Source: Triticum aestivum
Taxonomy: Eukaryota > Streptophyta > Magnoliopsida > Poales > Poaceae
Assembly (NCBI RefSeq): GCF_018294505.1
Contig: NC_057808.1
Coordinates: forward strand, 353,822,696 to 353,886,695
Direction of reading: 5' to 3'
DNA: 64,000 nucleotides
In this document: in pieces, positions 34,528 to 46,962 of the stretch
Layout of the letters: each line of letters starts with the position of its first letter
Position numbering within the stretch: the stretch's first letter is position 1
Made by a program: the position numbers and the translations under genes
Notes under the pieces: model-generated
The model's input: the letters and a program-made list of their open reading frames with translations, nothing else
The model's database searches: none
Told to the model about the DNA's origin: nothing

Positions 34528-35402
34528 TGATACGTCTCCAACGTATCTATAATTTTTGATTGTTCCATGCTATTATATTATCTGTTTTGGATGTTTAATG
34601 GGCTTGAATATGCTCTTTTATATTATTTTTGGGACTAACCTATTAACCGAAGGCCCAGTGCAAAATGCTATTTTTTTCCTATTTCAGTATTTCGCAGAAA
34701 AGGAATACCAAACGGAATGAAACCTTCGCGATGATCTTTCTTGGAACAAACGCAAACCAGAAGACTTGGAGTTGAAGTCTGGAACTCTGCGAGGCGGCCA
34801 CGAGGCAGGAGGGCGCGCCCCACCCTCGTGGGCCCCACGGAGCTCCACCGACGTACTTCTTTCGCCTATATATACTCTTATACCCTAAAAACATCAGGGG
34901 GAGCCACGAAACCACTTTTCCACCGCCGCAACCTTCTGTACCCGTGAGATCCCATCTTGGGGCCTTTTCCGGCGATCTGCCTGAGGGGGAATCGATCACG
35001 GAGGGCTTCTACATCTACACCATAGCCTATCTGATGATGGGTTAGTAGTTTACCACAGACCTTCGGGTCCATAGTTATTAGCTAGATTGCTTATTCTCTC
35101 TCTTTGGTTCTCAATACAAAGTTCTCCTTGATGTTATTGGGGATCTACTCGATTTAATACTCTTTTGTGGTGTGTTTGCCGAGATCCGATGAATTGTGGA
35201 TTTATGAACTTGATTATCTATGAATATTATTTGGTTCTTCTCTGAATTCTTATATGCATGATTTGATATCTTTGCAAGTCTCTTCAAATTATCGGTTTAG
35301 TTTGGCCTACTAGATTGATCTTTCTTGCAATGGGATAAGTGCTTAGCTTTGGGTTCAATCTTGCGGTGTCCTTTCCTAGTGACAGGAGGGGCAGCAAGGC
35401 AC
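34528..35402 (+). repeat. Left LTR of C, first 875 bp
   Basis: Closely matches 51042-51940. It ends at GGCAGCAAGGCAC where D starts; the rest of the LTR is absent. Confidence 0.9.
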
Positions 35403-36864
35403 TGATAACCCACAAGTATAGGGGATCAATTGTAGCCTCTTTCGATAAGTAAGAGTGTCGAACCCAACGAGGAGCTAAAGGTAGAACAAATATTCCCTCA
35501 AGTTCTATCGACCACCGATACAACTCTACGCACGCTTAACATTCGCTTTACCTAGAACAAGTATGAAACTAGAAGTACTTTGTAGGTGTTTTTGGATAGG
35601 TTTGCAAGAATATAAAGAGCACGTAAATAAAAAGTAGCGGCTGTTTAGGTAAAGAAGCAATAAAGTTAGTATAGCGAGTGTGGAAAAGTGGTGGTAGGAG
35701 TTGCGAAATTGTCCCTAAGCAATTGACTACTTTACTAGACCGATAGCAAGTTTTATGTGGGAGAGGCCACTGCTAGCATGTCATCCCTGACTTGGAATTC
35801 TATGCACTTATGATTGGAACTATTAGCAAGCGTCCGCAACTACTAACATTCATTAAGGTAAAACCCAACCATAGCATTAAGATATATTGGTCCCCCTTCA
35901 ATCCTGTATGCATCAATTTCTATGCTAGGTTGAAGCTTCTGTCACTCTTGCCCTCCAATACATACTCTTATCAACATACAACTAACCCTATGGTGTGATC
36001 CATGCGCGCGCTCATTTGATGGGCACGAAAGGATAGCAACATAACCACAAACAAATTAAACCAATCATAGCAATTCACCAATTACCGATAGGACAACGAA
36101 AATCTACTCAGACATCATAGGATGGCAACACATCATTGGATAATAATATGAAGCATAAAGCACCATGTTCAAGTAGAGGGTACAGCGGGTTGCGGGAGAG
36201 TGGACCGCTGTAGATAGATGGTTGAAGGTGATGGAGATGTTGGTGAAGATGGCGGAGGTGTTGGTGTAGATTGCGGTGATGATCATGGCCCCCGGTGGCA
36301 GTCCGGCGCCACCGGAAGCGAGGGGGAGAGAGCCCCCCTTCTTCTTCTTCTTCCTTGACCTTCTCCCTAGATGGGAGAAGGGTTTACCCTCTGGTCCTTG
36401 GTCTCCATCGCATGGGAGGGGCGAGAACCCCTCCGAGATTGGATCTGTCTCTCTGTCTCTCTCTGTTTCTGCGCTCTGGGATTCTGCCCTTTCACCATTT
36501 CTTATATATCCGGAGATCCATAACTCTGATTGGATTGAAACCTTCGCCAAGATTTTTCTCCGAAAATTAGCTTTCTTGCGCGCCCCCTGCCTCATGCCCC
36601 CCTCGTGCACCTTCTCGTGTTGATTCTTCTTCCCATATTTCACAAATATTCCAAAAATATTCTCTGGCCGTTTTTATCCCGTTTGGACTCCGTTTGATAT
36701 GGGGTTTTGCGAAACAAAAATATGCAACAAACAGGAACTGGCACTGGGCACTGGATCAATATGTTAGTCCCAAAAATAGTATAAAAAGTTGCCAAAAGTA
36801 TATGAAAGTTGTATAATATTGGTATGGAACAATCAAAAATTATAGATATGATAGAGACGTATCA
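35403..36864 (-). repeat. 3' LTR of nested element D (1462 bp)
   Basis: On the minus strand it starts TGATACGTCTC at 36864 and ends GGGTTATCA at 35403, so the outermost five bases are inverted repeats (TGATA/TATCA). A minus-strand purine-rich tract (TTAAGCTTGGGGATGC) abuts its start, which identifies it as a 3' LTR. Confidence 0.85.
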
Positions 36865-38062
36865 GCATCCCCAAGCTTAATTCCTGCTCGTCCTCGAGTA
36901 GGTAAATGATAAAAAAGATAATTTTTGATGTGGAATGCTACCTAGCATAATCTTGATCATGTATCTAATCATGGCATGAATATTAAGACACGAGTGATTC
37001 AAAGCAATAGTCTATCATTTGACATTAAGACAATAATACTTCAAGCATACTAATAAAGCAATCATATCTTTTCAAAATAACATGGCCAAAGAAAGTTATC
37101 CCTACAAAATCATATAGTCTGGCTATGCTCCATCTTCACCACACAAAATATTCACATCATGCACAACCCCGATAACAAGCCGAGCAATTGGTTCATACTT
37201 TTTAACGCGCTTCAGCCTTTTCAACCCTCACGCAATACATGTGAGCAAGCCATGGATATAGCACTATGGGTGGAATATAATATGATGATGGAGGTTGTGT
37301 GGAGAAGACAAAAAAGGAGAAAGTCTCACATCGATGCGGCTAATCAACGGGCTATGGAGATGCCCATCAATTGATGTCAATGTGAGGAGTAGGGATTGCC
37401 ATGCAACGGATGCACTAAGAGCTATAAGTGTATGAAAGCTCAAACTGGAAACTAAGTGGGTGTGCATCCAACTTGCTTGCTCATGAAGACCTCGGGCATT
37501 TGAGGAGGCCCATCATCGGAATATACAAGCCAAGTTCTATAATGAAAATTTGCACTAGTATATGAAAGTGATAACTCAAGAGACTCTCTATATGAAGAAC
37601 ATGGTGCTACTTTGAAGCACAAGTGTGGTAAAAGGATAGTAACATTGCCCCCTCTTTTCCTTTTTTTGGCAGGCTTCTTTGGCCCCCTTTTTTTATTTAG
37701 GCTTCTTTGGCCTCTCTTTTTTTTCTTGGGGCAATGCTCCAATAATGATGATCATCACACTTTTATTTACTAACTCGATACTAGAACAAAGATATGACTC
37801 TATATGAATGCCTCCGGCGGTGTACCGGGATGTGCAATGATCTAGCATAGCAATGACATCAAAAAACGGACAAGGCATGAAAACATCATGCTAGCTATCT
37901 TACGATCATGCAAAGCAATATGACAATAAATGCTCAAGTCATGTATATGATGATGATGGAAGTTGCATGGCAATATATCTCGGAACGGCTATGGAAATGC
38001 CATGATAGGTAGGTATGGTGGCTGTTTTGAGGAAGATATAATGAGGCTTATGTGTGATAGAG
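36865..38062 (-). mobile_element. 3' non-coding interior of element D
   Basis: No gene. The sequence is related, in inverted orientation, to 49,800-51,041 of element C (for example GAGGAAGGTAAATGAT-like and CACAACCCCGATAACAAGCC segments). It stops at the insertion of F; TAGAG at 38058-38062 is the expected left target duplication of F. Confidence 0.75.
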
Positions 38063-39157
38063 TGTCGGTGTGTAACGACACCTATGGGATCACAAGAATC
38101 CCTACTATGGTTATCGGGGCGCAGGGTTGCGAGAAGAGCAGGATTAGTAATCAGCACAAGGATCGTTTACCCAGGTTCGGTCCGCGAGGATGCGTAAAAC
38201 CCTAGTCCTGCTTTGGTGGGTGTATTTCAGAGAGTTCTTGAGCTCTCCAACTAGCTATGGTGGGGCGCGTGGTCCCAAAGAGCCGAATCCTTTTCCAGTA
38301 TGCCATGGGCCTCCTTTTATAGTCGAAAGGGGCTGCCATAGTGGCCTACAGGAGGTGGAAAGGCGTACAGTATTGCGAGCTTATCGCTCGTATTACAGGA
38401 CAAGTCGCATTTTATGCGCCGCTGAGGTGTCCCCTAGCTTTATCGGGGACGGGGGCGAGGCCCGTCCCGTCCGTCGCCGCTCCTCCTTGCTTTGTCACGC
38501 GCCCCGGCCAGTGATGCGTGCGGCGGCATGTAGGCAGGCAGGCAGCTGAGGTGGCGCAGTGGTGGAGCCTCCACGAAGATCTGGATGCCGCCACGCAGGC
38601 GCTTGATGAGTTGGCCCGGGAGTTGCATGTTGCCATGCAGTGGCCCTGCTGGCATCCTCGGTGAGGGCCTTGCTGGGTGGCCCGGCAAGGGTCTTGCCGT
38701 GGTGCGCTGTCGTCCCCGGCAAGGATCTTGCCGGCGGTCTGGTGGCCTTCCTTGGCAAGGATCTTGCCGAGGATCGTCGCCTTCTAATCCTCATCTGAGC
38801 TTGAGCGTTCCTTGTCTTCACAAAGATCTGCATGCCACCATGGAGGTGCCTCCCGAGCCCTGGCCCAACGTGGTTGATGGTGTTGGAAACTGTGGGCTCA
38901 AGGGTGGTGCGCTCCGCTGGTGTTGGACGGGCCGCCCCGGCAAGGGTCTTGCTGGGTCCGCTGTCTTGCCGGGGGAACCTGCTTCGTCCCTCTGCTCTTT
39001 GTGGTCTTGGTCTTGGCGTTGCTCTGGCTGTCTTGGGCTTCGGTTTTACCTTGGTTCACCTCCCCTGTTCTGCTTGGTGTGACCGTGGGCACGGCTCCGA
39101 CTGCCCGTGCACAGGTAAAGGGGTACAAAGGTGCGCCCCTTCTTTTGTACCCCGACA
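38063..39157 (-). repeat. 3' LTR of element F (1095 bp)
   Basis: Plus strand reads TGTCGGTGTGTAACGAC...TACCCCGACA. A minus-strand TATAAAAGG lies near 38313-38322. The purine-rich CAGGGGCTCC tract adjoins it at 39158-39167 (minus strand). Confidence 0.88.
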
Positions 39158-39670
39158 GGAGCCCCTGGGCCTGGGCCACACATAAGCGCGACACGTTGTT
39201 GGGCCAGGCCCAAAATGGTGCGCGGGCAGGCGGGGCGGTCTTTACCGCGGTGAAACTTTTCGCGCGCTGCGCTTCCCACGACCCGTGTTGAATGCGTGAT
39301 GTAGAGGGGTGCGCGTGACGTGGGCGGCATGCGTGGGGCGGTTTCCGCACGCATGCGTCACATCGTGGTAAAGAGGCGACTCACGCCTTCCCCATAAAAA
39401 GAGGAAGGTGTGGAGGCGCAGCTCATTTACTGCACGGGGCCGGGTCACGGTCTTCAAGGCGTCCACAACCCATGATCACGGGGTGGGGAGAGGTCGCTCC
39501 ACCCGTCCCCTTGATTCTGCACGTTCGCCACGCGTCCTCCATGCAGGCGGCGAGCTGTGGAGGTGGGAAACCGGGCCGTCGCTGTTTGGGACAGCGGGTC
39601 GGCCCCGATTCCCTGCGCCCCCGATGGCTGGATTGGCTGAGCGGGGCGGCTAGGTCTCGACCCGCCCCTT

Positions 39671-39679
39671 TATAAAAAG
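39671..39679 (+). promoter_or_regulatory. TATA box of antisense gene in F
   Basis: TATAAAAAG on the plus strand, 85 bases before the ATG at 39756, with a CT-rich leader between them. It lies outside the LTR. Confidence 0.65.
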
Positions 39680-39755
39680 GGGGAGAGAGGAGGCGCCATC
39701 CCGCATTCTTCTGTACCCATCCTCCTTCTGCTTCTGCTCCTTCCTCTCATCTGCC

Positions 39756-40408
39756 ATGGCGAGAGGAGGTTCTGGGCCTTCGACGGTGGCAGCAAGGGTC
39801 GCCGCTCGTCAGCGCGTCCCTCCCTCCCTCGAGCCCGTGGCGGCGGAGCCAGCCACAAGAGGAAGGGGGAGGGGGTGTGGCCGAGGTCGCCGCGGTGGTC
39901 GGGGAGAGGGGCACGAGGTGGCGCGGCGGTCGTGCCTCTGCCAGTGGTGCCTCTCGTGATGGAGGGTCTCGTCGGGGACCGGCCCCGCGAGTTCTTCATC
40001 AGGCTGCGCCAGCCACCGCATCGTCGTCTTCGTCTCCCCACCCCCTTCGCAGTGGAGATGGAGCTCGATCCTCCCCAGACCCTCAGGTTGCACGTGAGGG
40101 GCTGCGGGACCGGCGGTACGCGAGTCAACGTCGACTTCCCCGCCCCTCACGTCATGTATCTCCGTCGCGGGTGGAAGACGTTTGCCCGCATCCATAGCCT
40201 GACGATGGGGCTCGTCCTATACTTCAAATTAATGGAGGGCGGCCAGCTCTCCGTCAAGGTCTTTGGAGATCTTGGGACTCGCCTGAAGTGCTGTGTGGAG
40301 AGCTCTTCTAACGATGAAGACTCTTCCTCGAGCGGGAGTGACGAGGAGGACAGCGACAGTGGTGACGAGGGAGTCGAGTGGCAGGATGCCGACTCCGACT
40401 TCGACTGA
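39756..40408 (+). pseudogene. B3-like antisense gene in element F (one frameshift)
   Basis: The ATG opens a frame encoding an Arg/Gly-rich N-terminus (RGRGRGCGRGRRGGRG). A one-base shift in a G-rich run near 39900 puts the rest in another frame, ending TGA at 40406-40408. The second part (REFFIRL..., RGWKTFARIHSLTMGLVLYFKL, SVKVFG) resembles the C-terminal half of the plant B3 DNA-binding fold. An acidic Ser/Asp/Glu-rich tail follows. The order basic, B3-like, acidic suggests a nuclear DNA- or chromatin-associated protein; this is inference. It runs opposite to gag-pol. Polyadenylation-like AATGAAAAA lies near 40820. Confidence 0.6.
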
Positions 40409-41557
40409 CCGCGCCGCTCCTCCCTCGGTCACGCGCCCTGCCGAGGGCCATCCTCACCAAGCTCTCCTTTGGGGTGCTCCCCGTCGCCTCCTCGGGCGGC
40501 TTGCGTAGGAGGGCCGGAGAAGGCGAAGAAGGCGGGTGGCGTCCGTTAACTCGGAGTACACGGGCACCGACGCCTTTGTCGCGTATTGACGAGCCGCTAC
40601 CTCATCTTCCAGCTTTCTGCCCCTCGCACCTCGCCTAGGCGCTCTTTTTGCCCTTTCGCCTCCTTGACCTGCCTCCTGAGGAGAGGGACAGGAAAGGGAT
40701 TACGGGCATCTTATCTCTTTCTTAATCTGTAAGCCTTCGGGCCTTGTTAATTTTAAAGCTTGTAATCCCCCTTGTTCATGTTTTTCATTTCGTATGAACT
40801 GTACCTTTATGGGATGTTTTCAATGAAAAAGGGGTGCTTGCCGAGGGTTTTCGTTCGTGGATGGAACCCACGACAAGGAGTCAATCCTCGTTACTATTTA
40901 AGATAAATGTTTTCCGCCCGGCAATAGGCCTTGACGTCCCCCACTTCGCTCGACCATTCTCACGCCCTTGGCGGAGGCAGGGATGAAGCGGGCTTAGGCT
41001 CCTCGTTCTATTTCCTTGCCGCCGCGACTACAACCCAATCCGGGCCCAGGAGATAATCCTTGGGTATGGAAAAGGGGAGCACGGTGGCCTAGAAATAAAA
41101 CGAGGTTTCATATATCCCAATTTCATAATGAAATGCATGACAGGGGATAAAAGACTCATCTAGATCTGCAGCCCCCGGCAACCTCATCTCGCCGTGGTTG
41201 GATCCTTGTACTTGCAGCCCCCAGCAACTTTGGTTTGCCGGGGTTGGGACGCCGGTCCGTGCCCTTTCTTCCAAGTAGCTCAGCAGAAGTGCTCCTGTAC
41301 CCTGCAAACCAAAAGAGGACAGAAAAGAAACAGAGATACGCGCACTCGACCTCTAGGCTAGGGGTTAGTCGCCGCTAAGCACTATCAACCCTAACCAGGG
41401 AAGAGACTCAACCTAGCATTCATGCTATAACTTAGGGCGCCAGCGCTTCATTTATTTATGCTCAGGGTCTGCACCTGGCTTTGTACAAAGGGTTACATGC
41501 CTTGCCGGCAAAGCTTGTACAAAAGGTGGCTTGCCGGGAGGCCCGGCAAGCCGCGCC
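40409..41557. other. Spacer between antisense gene and integrase end of F
   Basis: Holds the presumed 3' UTR of the antisense gene to about 40830, then non-coding sequence to the pol stop at 41558. As in A/B, antisense gene and pol converge here. Confidence 0.55.
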
Positions 41558-44500
41558 TTACGGGTAAAACTTGCGAAGATGCTCGATGTTCCAGGAGTTG
41601 CTCATTGGGACATCATCTTCGGTCTCCAGGCAGACTGCGCCGGGCCTGGCGACTCGTATTACCCGATAAGGGCCTTCCCACTTTGGCGTCAACTTGTTGG
41701 AATTCTTGGCCGACTGAACGCGCCAAAGAACAAGGTCGCCTTCCTTAAAGCTTCGGGCATGAACCTTGCGGCTATGGTAGCGGCGCAAGGTTTGCTGGTA
41801 GCATGCTGCTCTCACAGCCGCCCGAAGACGATCTTCCTCAAGGAGCATTGCGTCATCTTGCCACAACTGCTCTTGCTCAAGCTCATCATAAGAGAGCACT
41901 CGAGGTGACCCGTATATGAGTTCTGTGGGGAGAACTTCCTCCGCCCCATATACTAGGGCAAAGGGTGTCTGGCCGGTGGTTTGATTTGGCGTCGTTCTGA
42001 TCGACCAAAGAACCGCGGGCAATTCATCAATCCAATGCCTTCCGCTCTTATGCAGCCTGTCAATGGTCTTCGTTCTCAGGCCTCGCAACACTTCAGCATT
42101 CGCCCTCTCTGCTTGGCCGTTGCTCCGGGGGTGTGCCACGGAAGCAAAACATACCTTGCTGCCGAGGTCTTGAATGTACTGCATGAAGGTGTGGCTTGTG
42201 AACTGCGTGCCGTTGTCGGTGATGACTCTGTTCGGCACACCAAAACGGCAGACTAGTCCCTTGAGGAAGTTGACGGCTGACTGTGATGTCACCTTCCTCA
42301 CTGGTTCCACCTCTGGCCACTTTGTGAACTTGTCGATTGCAATGTACAAGTACTCAAAGCCCCCGACAGCAAGGGGGAAAGGGCCCAGTATGTCGAGCCC
42401 CCAGACCGAGAATGGCCAGGAGAGAGGGATCGTTTGAAGGGCTTGAGCTGGTTGATGAAGCTTCTTTGAATGGAACTGACACGCTTCACACTTGGTTACT
42501 AGTGTCGTCGCATCCTGGAGGGCGGTGGGCCAGAAGAAACCTTGCCGGAACGCCTTTCCGGCAAGGGCCCTCGACCCTATTTGGGAGCCACATATGCCTC
42601 CATGTATCTCTGCCTACAGCTCCAGTCCTTCCTCCCAGGGGATGCACTTCAATTTCACGCCGTTCGGCCTTCTCCTGTACAGGACGTCGTCGACGAACTG
42701 GTACAGGGCGGACCGGCGGGCTACTTTTTCTGCTCCTTCCTGCTCCTTAGGAAGTTCCCCTGTTTGGAGGAATCGGACAGTATGCTGCGTCCATGCCGGA
42801 GCCTGGGGCTCGACGGCAAGGACCAACGGCATTTCCTCAGCCATGGGCGTGGCTGTCTCCATGGCCAGGGCTTGACGCCCTGCAGGAGCCAGTTGGCCTT
42901 TGGCAGGCTCAGCGTCCGCGGCAGCACACTTGCCGGCAGCCCCAGGGGGCTCGGTAGGAAAGTACTTGCCGAGACCTGACTTCCTCCGCTTGTTCTGCCC
43001 CGTTGATGGTTCGACGGATGGTTGAGTTAACCGGAGCAAGAAGGTACCTGGTTCCACATGTAGCTTGAACGCAGCACGCTTCGACAGGTAATCGGCGATG
43101 TCGTTCTCCATTCGGGGGACGTTCTCCGCTTGGATACCGTCAAAGCGCTCCTCCAGCTTCCTCACCTCCTCTACGTAAGCCTCCATCAATGGGCTCTGGT
43201 AATCCTTGTTGACCTGTCTAACAACAAGCTGCGAGTTACCCGCGACGATGAGCTTCTTAACCCCGAGGTCTGCCGCGGTCCTGAGGCCGGCAAGCAGCCC
43301 CTCGTACTCCGCAGTGTTGTTGATGGACATCTGCGTGGGAAAGTGCATCTGGACCACGTACTTGAGGTGCTCTCCGGTGGGTGCGACGAGCAGCACGCTG
43401 GCACCGGCGCCTTGCAGCGAGAAAGCCCCATCAAAGTACATGATCCAGTCGTGGTCTGCTTCCTTGCCGGGGAGAGCGGTCTCCTGGATTTCTTCGTCGG
43501 GCGTTGAGGTCCATTCTATAATGAACTCAGCCAAGACTCTGCTCTGGATTGTCGAGGTACTTTCAAACTTCAAACCAAAACTTGACAACTCCAAGGCCCA
43601 TTCCACAATCCTTCCAGTTGCATCTGGGTTATGCAGTATCCGTTGCAATGGGAGGCGGGTGACGACAGTGATCTCATGGGCTTGGAAGTAATGATGCAGC
43701 TTCCTTGAGGCCATAAGGAGGCCGAAGAGAAATTTTTGCACACCGGAGTACCTCGACCTAGCCCCCGGCAAGAGGGAACTGACAAAGTAAACCGGGTGCT
43801 GCATCATCTTCTTCTTCTGCACCACCTCACCTGACTGCGCAGGCACTGCCTTGGTGGCGTCAGACCCTGCCGGGGGCCCTGCCTTGCCGGCACCAGGCCC
43901 TGCCGGGGGGATCTTTGGCTTGCCATCCGGTGGTCCTGCCATCGCCACTGCCTCTTCGTCGACCTCCCTCTGCGCCACCAGTGCGGCGCTGACCACTTGA
44001 TTCGCCACCACTAGATGCAGCAGCAATGGCTCTTGTGGTTTAGGCGCAACCAGTATTGGCGTGGAGGAAAGGTATTTCTTCAGATCCTGCAACGCCGCCT
44101 CGGCTTCTGGGGTCCACTCCATTAGGCCTGCCTTCTTCAAGATTTTGAAGAAGGAAGGGCACGCTCGGCAGACTTGGAGATGAATCGGCTCATGGCGGCG
44201 ACGCAGCCAGTGAGCCGACGCACATCTTTGATCCGCTTGGGCGCCTCAATTTGCTCAATAACTTTGATTTTGTCTGGGTTTGCCTCGATCCCGCGCTACG
44301 ACACAAAGAATCCGAGAAGCTTGCCGGATGGAACGCCGAAGACACACTTCTCAGGGTTCAGCTTAAGGTAGATCTTGCGCAGGTTGGCAAATGTCTCTTC
44401 CAGATCTTGCACAAGAGTTGGCCCGTCCTTGGTTTTGACCACTATGTCATCCATGTATGCCTCCATATTTCTATGGAGCTGAGGTTCAAAACCAAATTGG

Positions 44501-45036
44501 ACTGCTCTTGCAAACGTCGAGCCAGCACTCTTCAACCGAAAGGCATCCGTAAAAAGCAATATGTACCACATGGGGTGATGAATGCTGTTTCTTCATCCTC
44601 TCTTGTCATGAAGATTTGGTGGTAGCCCGAGTAGGCGTCGAGGAATGATAACAGATCACACCCAGCCGTAGAGTTAACAATCTGGTCGATGCGTGGCAAC
44701 GGGAAGGGGTCCTTAGGACAAGCCTTATTGATATCTGTGTAATCAATACACAGCCTCCACTTCCCATTTGCCTTGCGCACCACTACCGGATTGGCCAACC
44801 ATGTTGGGTGGAGCACTCCTCTCACCAAAACTGCCGCTTCCAACTTCCTGATCTCCTCTGTGATGAACTCCTGCCTCTCCAGAGCCTGCTTTCTGACCTT
44901 CTTCTTGACGGGCCGCGCATGAGGGTAGACAGCTAGGTGGTGCTCAATCACCTCCTCTGGGAACACCGGGGATGTCAGATGCTTGCCATGCAAACACGTC
45001 GACATTTGCCCGCAGGAAGGTGACGAGCGCGCCTTC
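41558..45036 (-). pseudogene. pol: Gypsy pol of element F, frameshifted
   Basis: Downstream of the UAG at 45037 come RT (KANGKWRLCIDYTDIN; YMDDIVVKTK near 44450), RNase H (MYFDGAFSLQGAGAS; NNTAEYEGLLAGLR), a broken zinc-binding segment at about 42350-42610 and a DDE integrase (IDKFTKWPEVEPV; VITDNGTQF) ending at 41558. Frameshifts are visible near 44960, 44540, 44150 and 42600. Domain order is that of Ty3/Gypsy. Confidence 0.88.
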
Positions 45037-45039
45037 CTA
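45037..45039 (-). other. In-frame UAG between gag-protease and RT (F)
   Basis: Context AAA TAG GAA GGC GCG CTC, almost identical to A and B (AAA TAG GAA AGC GCG CTC) although the flanking proteins differ. The frame after the stop stays open for about 20 codons before a separate frameshift. Confidence 0.65.
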
Positions 45040-46962
45040 TTTGTTGTCGAGGGTGGAGCCTATGGTGAAGGCCCCTCCCGTGCCATCCTCCCTGGCGGAC
45101 ACCTTCTTGGTCTGCGGTGGCTCGGCTTTGGATTTCTTGCTCTTGCCGGTAGAGCTCTCTGGCACGTCCTCGATGCTAGCACAGCACTCCGAAGAGGTGT
45201 GCTTGCCGGAGTGGGTGCGAGAGGTCTTGCCGGGCTTCTTCTTCCCTCCCGGGCCTTCAGCGGTAGGAGCAGGTGCCTTGACGGTAGCTGCTGCAACTGC
45301 TTCCCGGTAGAGTTGGTCGACGCAAATCAGCGCGTCCTTCTTGTCGGAGGGGGCGGAGATGATGGTCAACAGCCCGGGCATCTTTAGCATGTTGTAGGCG
45401 TAGTGTGATGCCGCCATGAACTTGGCTAGTGCCGGGCGGCCGAGGATCCCGTTGTAGGGCAAGGGGATCTCGGCCACGTCGAAGATGATCCTCTCTGTCC
45501 TGTAGTTCAACTCTCCTCCAAACGTCATGGGCAGTGTGACCTTCCCCTTTGGCTGGCTACTCCCCGGATTGACCCCTTGAAACGTGCCCGTTTCCTCGAG
45601 GTCTCCATCAGGGATTTGCAGCCTTTGATCACGACGGGCGAGATCAAGTTCAGGCTGGCCCCGCTGTCAACCATCTTATTCACCTTGAGGTTGCGTATCA
45701 TTGGTGAGACCAACAATGGCAAACACCCGACCGCGGTTGTGTGGTCAGGGTGGTCCTCGGCGTCAAAGATGAGGGGCGTGCTGGACCACTCCAGCGGCTT
45801 TTGAGCATCGAACGACGGCTCCGCTGCTGTAATCTCACGCGCCCACTGCTTGAGCTGGCGGTGAGAAGTATGCGATGAGGTGCCACCATCGACGCACATG
45901 GCCTCCGTAGCCTTCTGGAACTCTTGCTCACCAGACTCGTCGTCCTCGTCGTGATCATCGTCTTCTTGTTTCTTGTCACGGCCCTGGGCGGGCCTCTCTT
46001 GCTGGTTGTCTTTGCCGGGGCGGCTTCCTTGGCCGCCACGCTTCTTGCCGGATCCTCGGCACCGTCCTGACCTTTCTCCTTGTCCCACCTTTCATACTCG
46101 GCCTTTTGCTTTTCAGCAAGCAGCTCGACTTGTCGGTAGTTCTGGAGGTCGTGGCCCTTGGTGCGGTGGATCTTGCAGTATCGCTTGCCGGAGCCCCCTG
46201 GCTTGTCGGCAGCTGCTAAGGCCCGGCAGGCGGCGCACCCGGCAATCTCCTTGCCGGGGCCGTCTGCCTTGACCTTCTTGGTAGCGCCGGTGTCGTCAGA
46301 CCCCTCGCCGGCAAGTACGGCCTTGCCCTTGCGTTTCCTGTTGTGACGCCGGCCCTTCTTCGTCGGGGTGGCGGCGTCTTTGTCGGTAGAGTCGGTTTCC
46401 GCACCGGCGTCTTCGCCGGGGTACTTCCTTCCCTCTTCAGCCCGGGCGCATCTATCGGCCAGAACGTAGAGCTCGGCCACATCCTTAACCTTGGTCATCG
46501 CCAGCTCTTCGCGCATCTTGCGGTTGCACACGTTCTAATGGAACGCGCTGATCACAGCGGCGGGATGAACGTCGGGGATGTTGTACTGCACCCGGCTGAA
46601 TCTCTGGATGTACTTGCGCAGGGTTTCCCCTTCTTTCTGGGGAATGATATGCAGATCACTGGCCTGGCCATGAGCTTGGTGGCCTCCTGTGAAGGTGCCA
46701 ACGAACTCGTGGCACAGATCCGACCAAGAAGAAATGGAATCCGCCGGCAAGTGCAGCAACCAAGACATAACATTGGGCTTCAGCGCCAGCGGGAAGTAAT
46801 TGGCAAGCACCTTGTCGTCGCGAGCTCCGGCCGCCTGCATCGCGATGGTGTAGATGCTGAGGAACTCAGACGGATGGGTCTTGCCAGTGTACTTCTCGCC
46901 GACGTTGGGCTTGAACGTGCGGTGGGACGGCCACTGGAACAGGGGTTTGTTGCCATCATGTC
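45040..46962 (-). pseudogene. gag-pro: Gag (partial) and protease of element F
   Basis: From the right: gag helical domain (YTGKTHPSEFLSIYT; WLLHLPADSISSW), TAG at 46535-46537, a Lys-rich segment, a CHHC-like zinc-binding stretch (CAACR, then CKIHRTKGH), and a protease with VDSGASLNL near 45675 followed by the GELNYR and GILGRPALAKF conserved blocks. Frames change near 46090 and 45530. The gag start is lost at the junction with C. Confidence 0.85.

Larger units (their letters stand above)
38063..46962 (-). mobile_element. Gypsy element F, 5'-truncated, with B3-like antisense gene
   Basis: Minus-strand order from the right: gag (start missing), protease, UAG, RT-RNase H-integrase, antisense gene, polypurine tract, 3' LTR. 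The 5' LTR and gag start were lost at the junction near 46962. Codon use is more GC-rich than in A/B and the protein sequences differ, so it is another family. Several frameshifts and a stop make it inactive. Confidence 0.9.

Noticed and set aside
42337..42979. Several 120-145 codon plus-strand frames over F pol
   Set aside because: They are shadows of the GC-rich integrase and RNase H coding strand.
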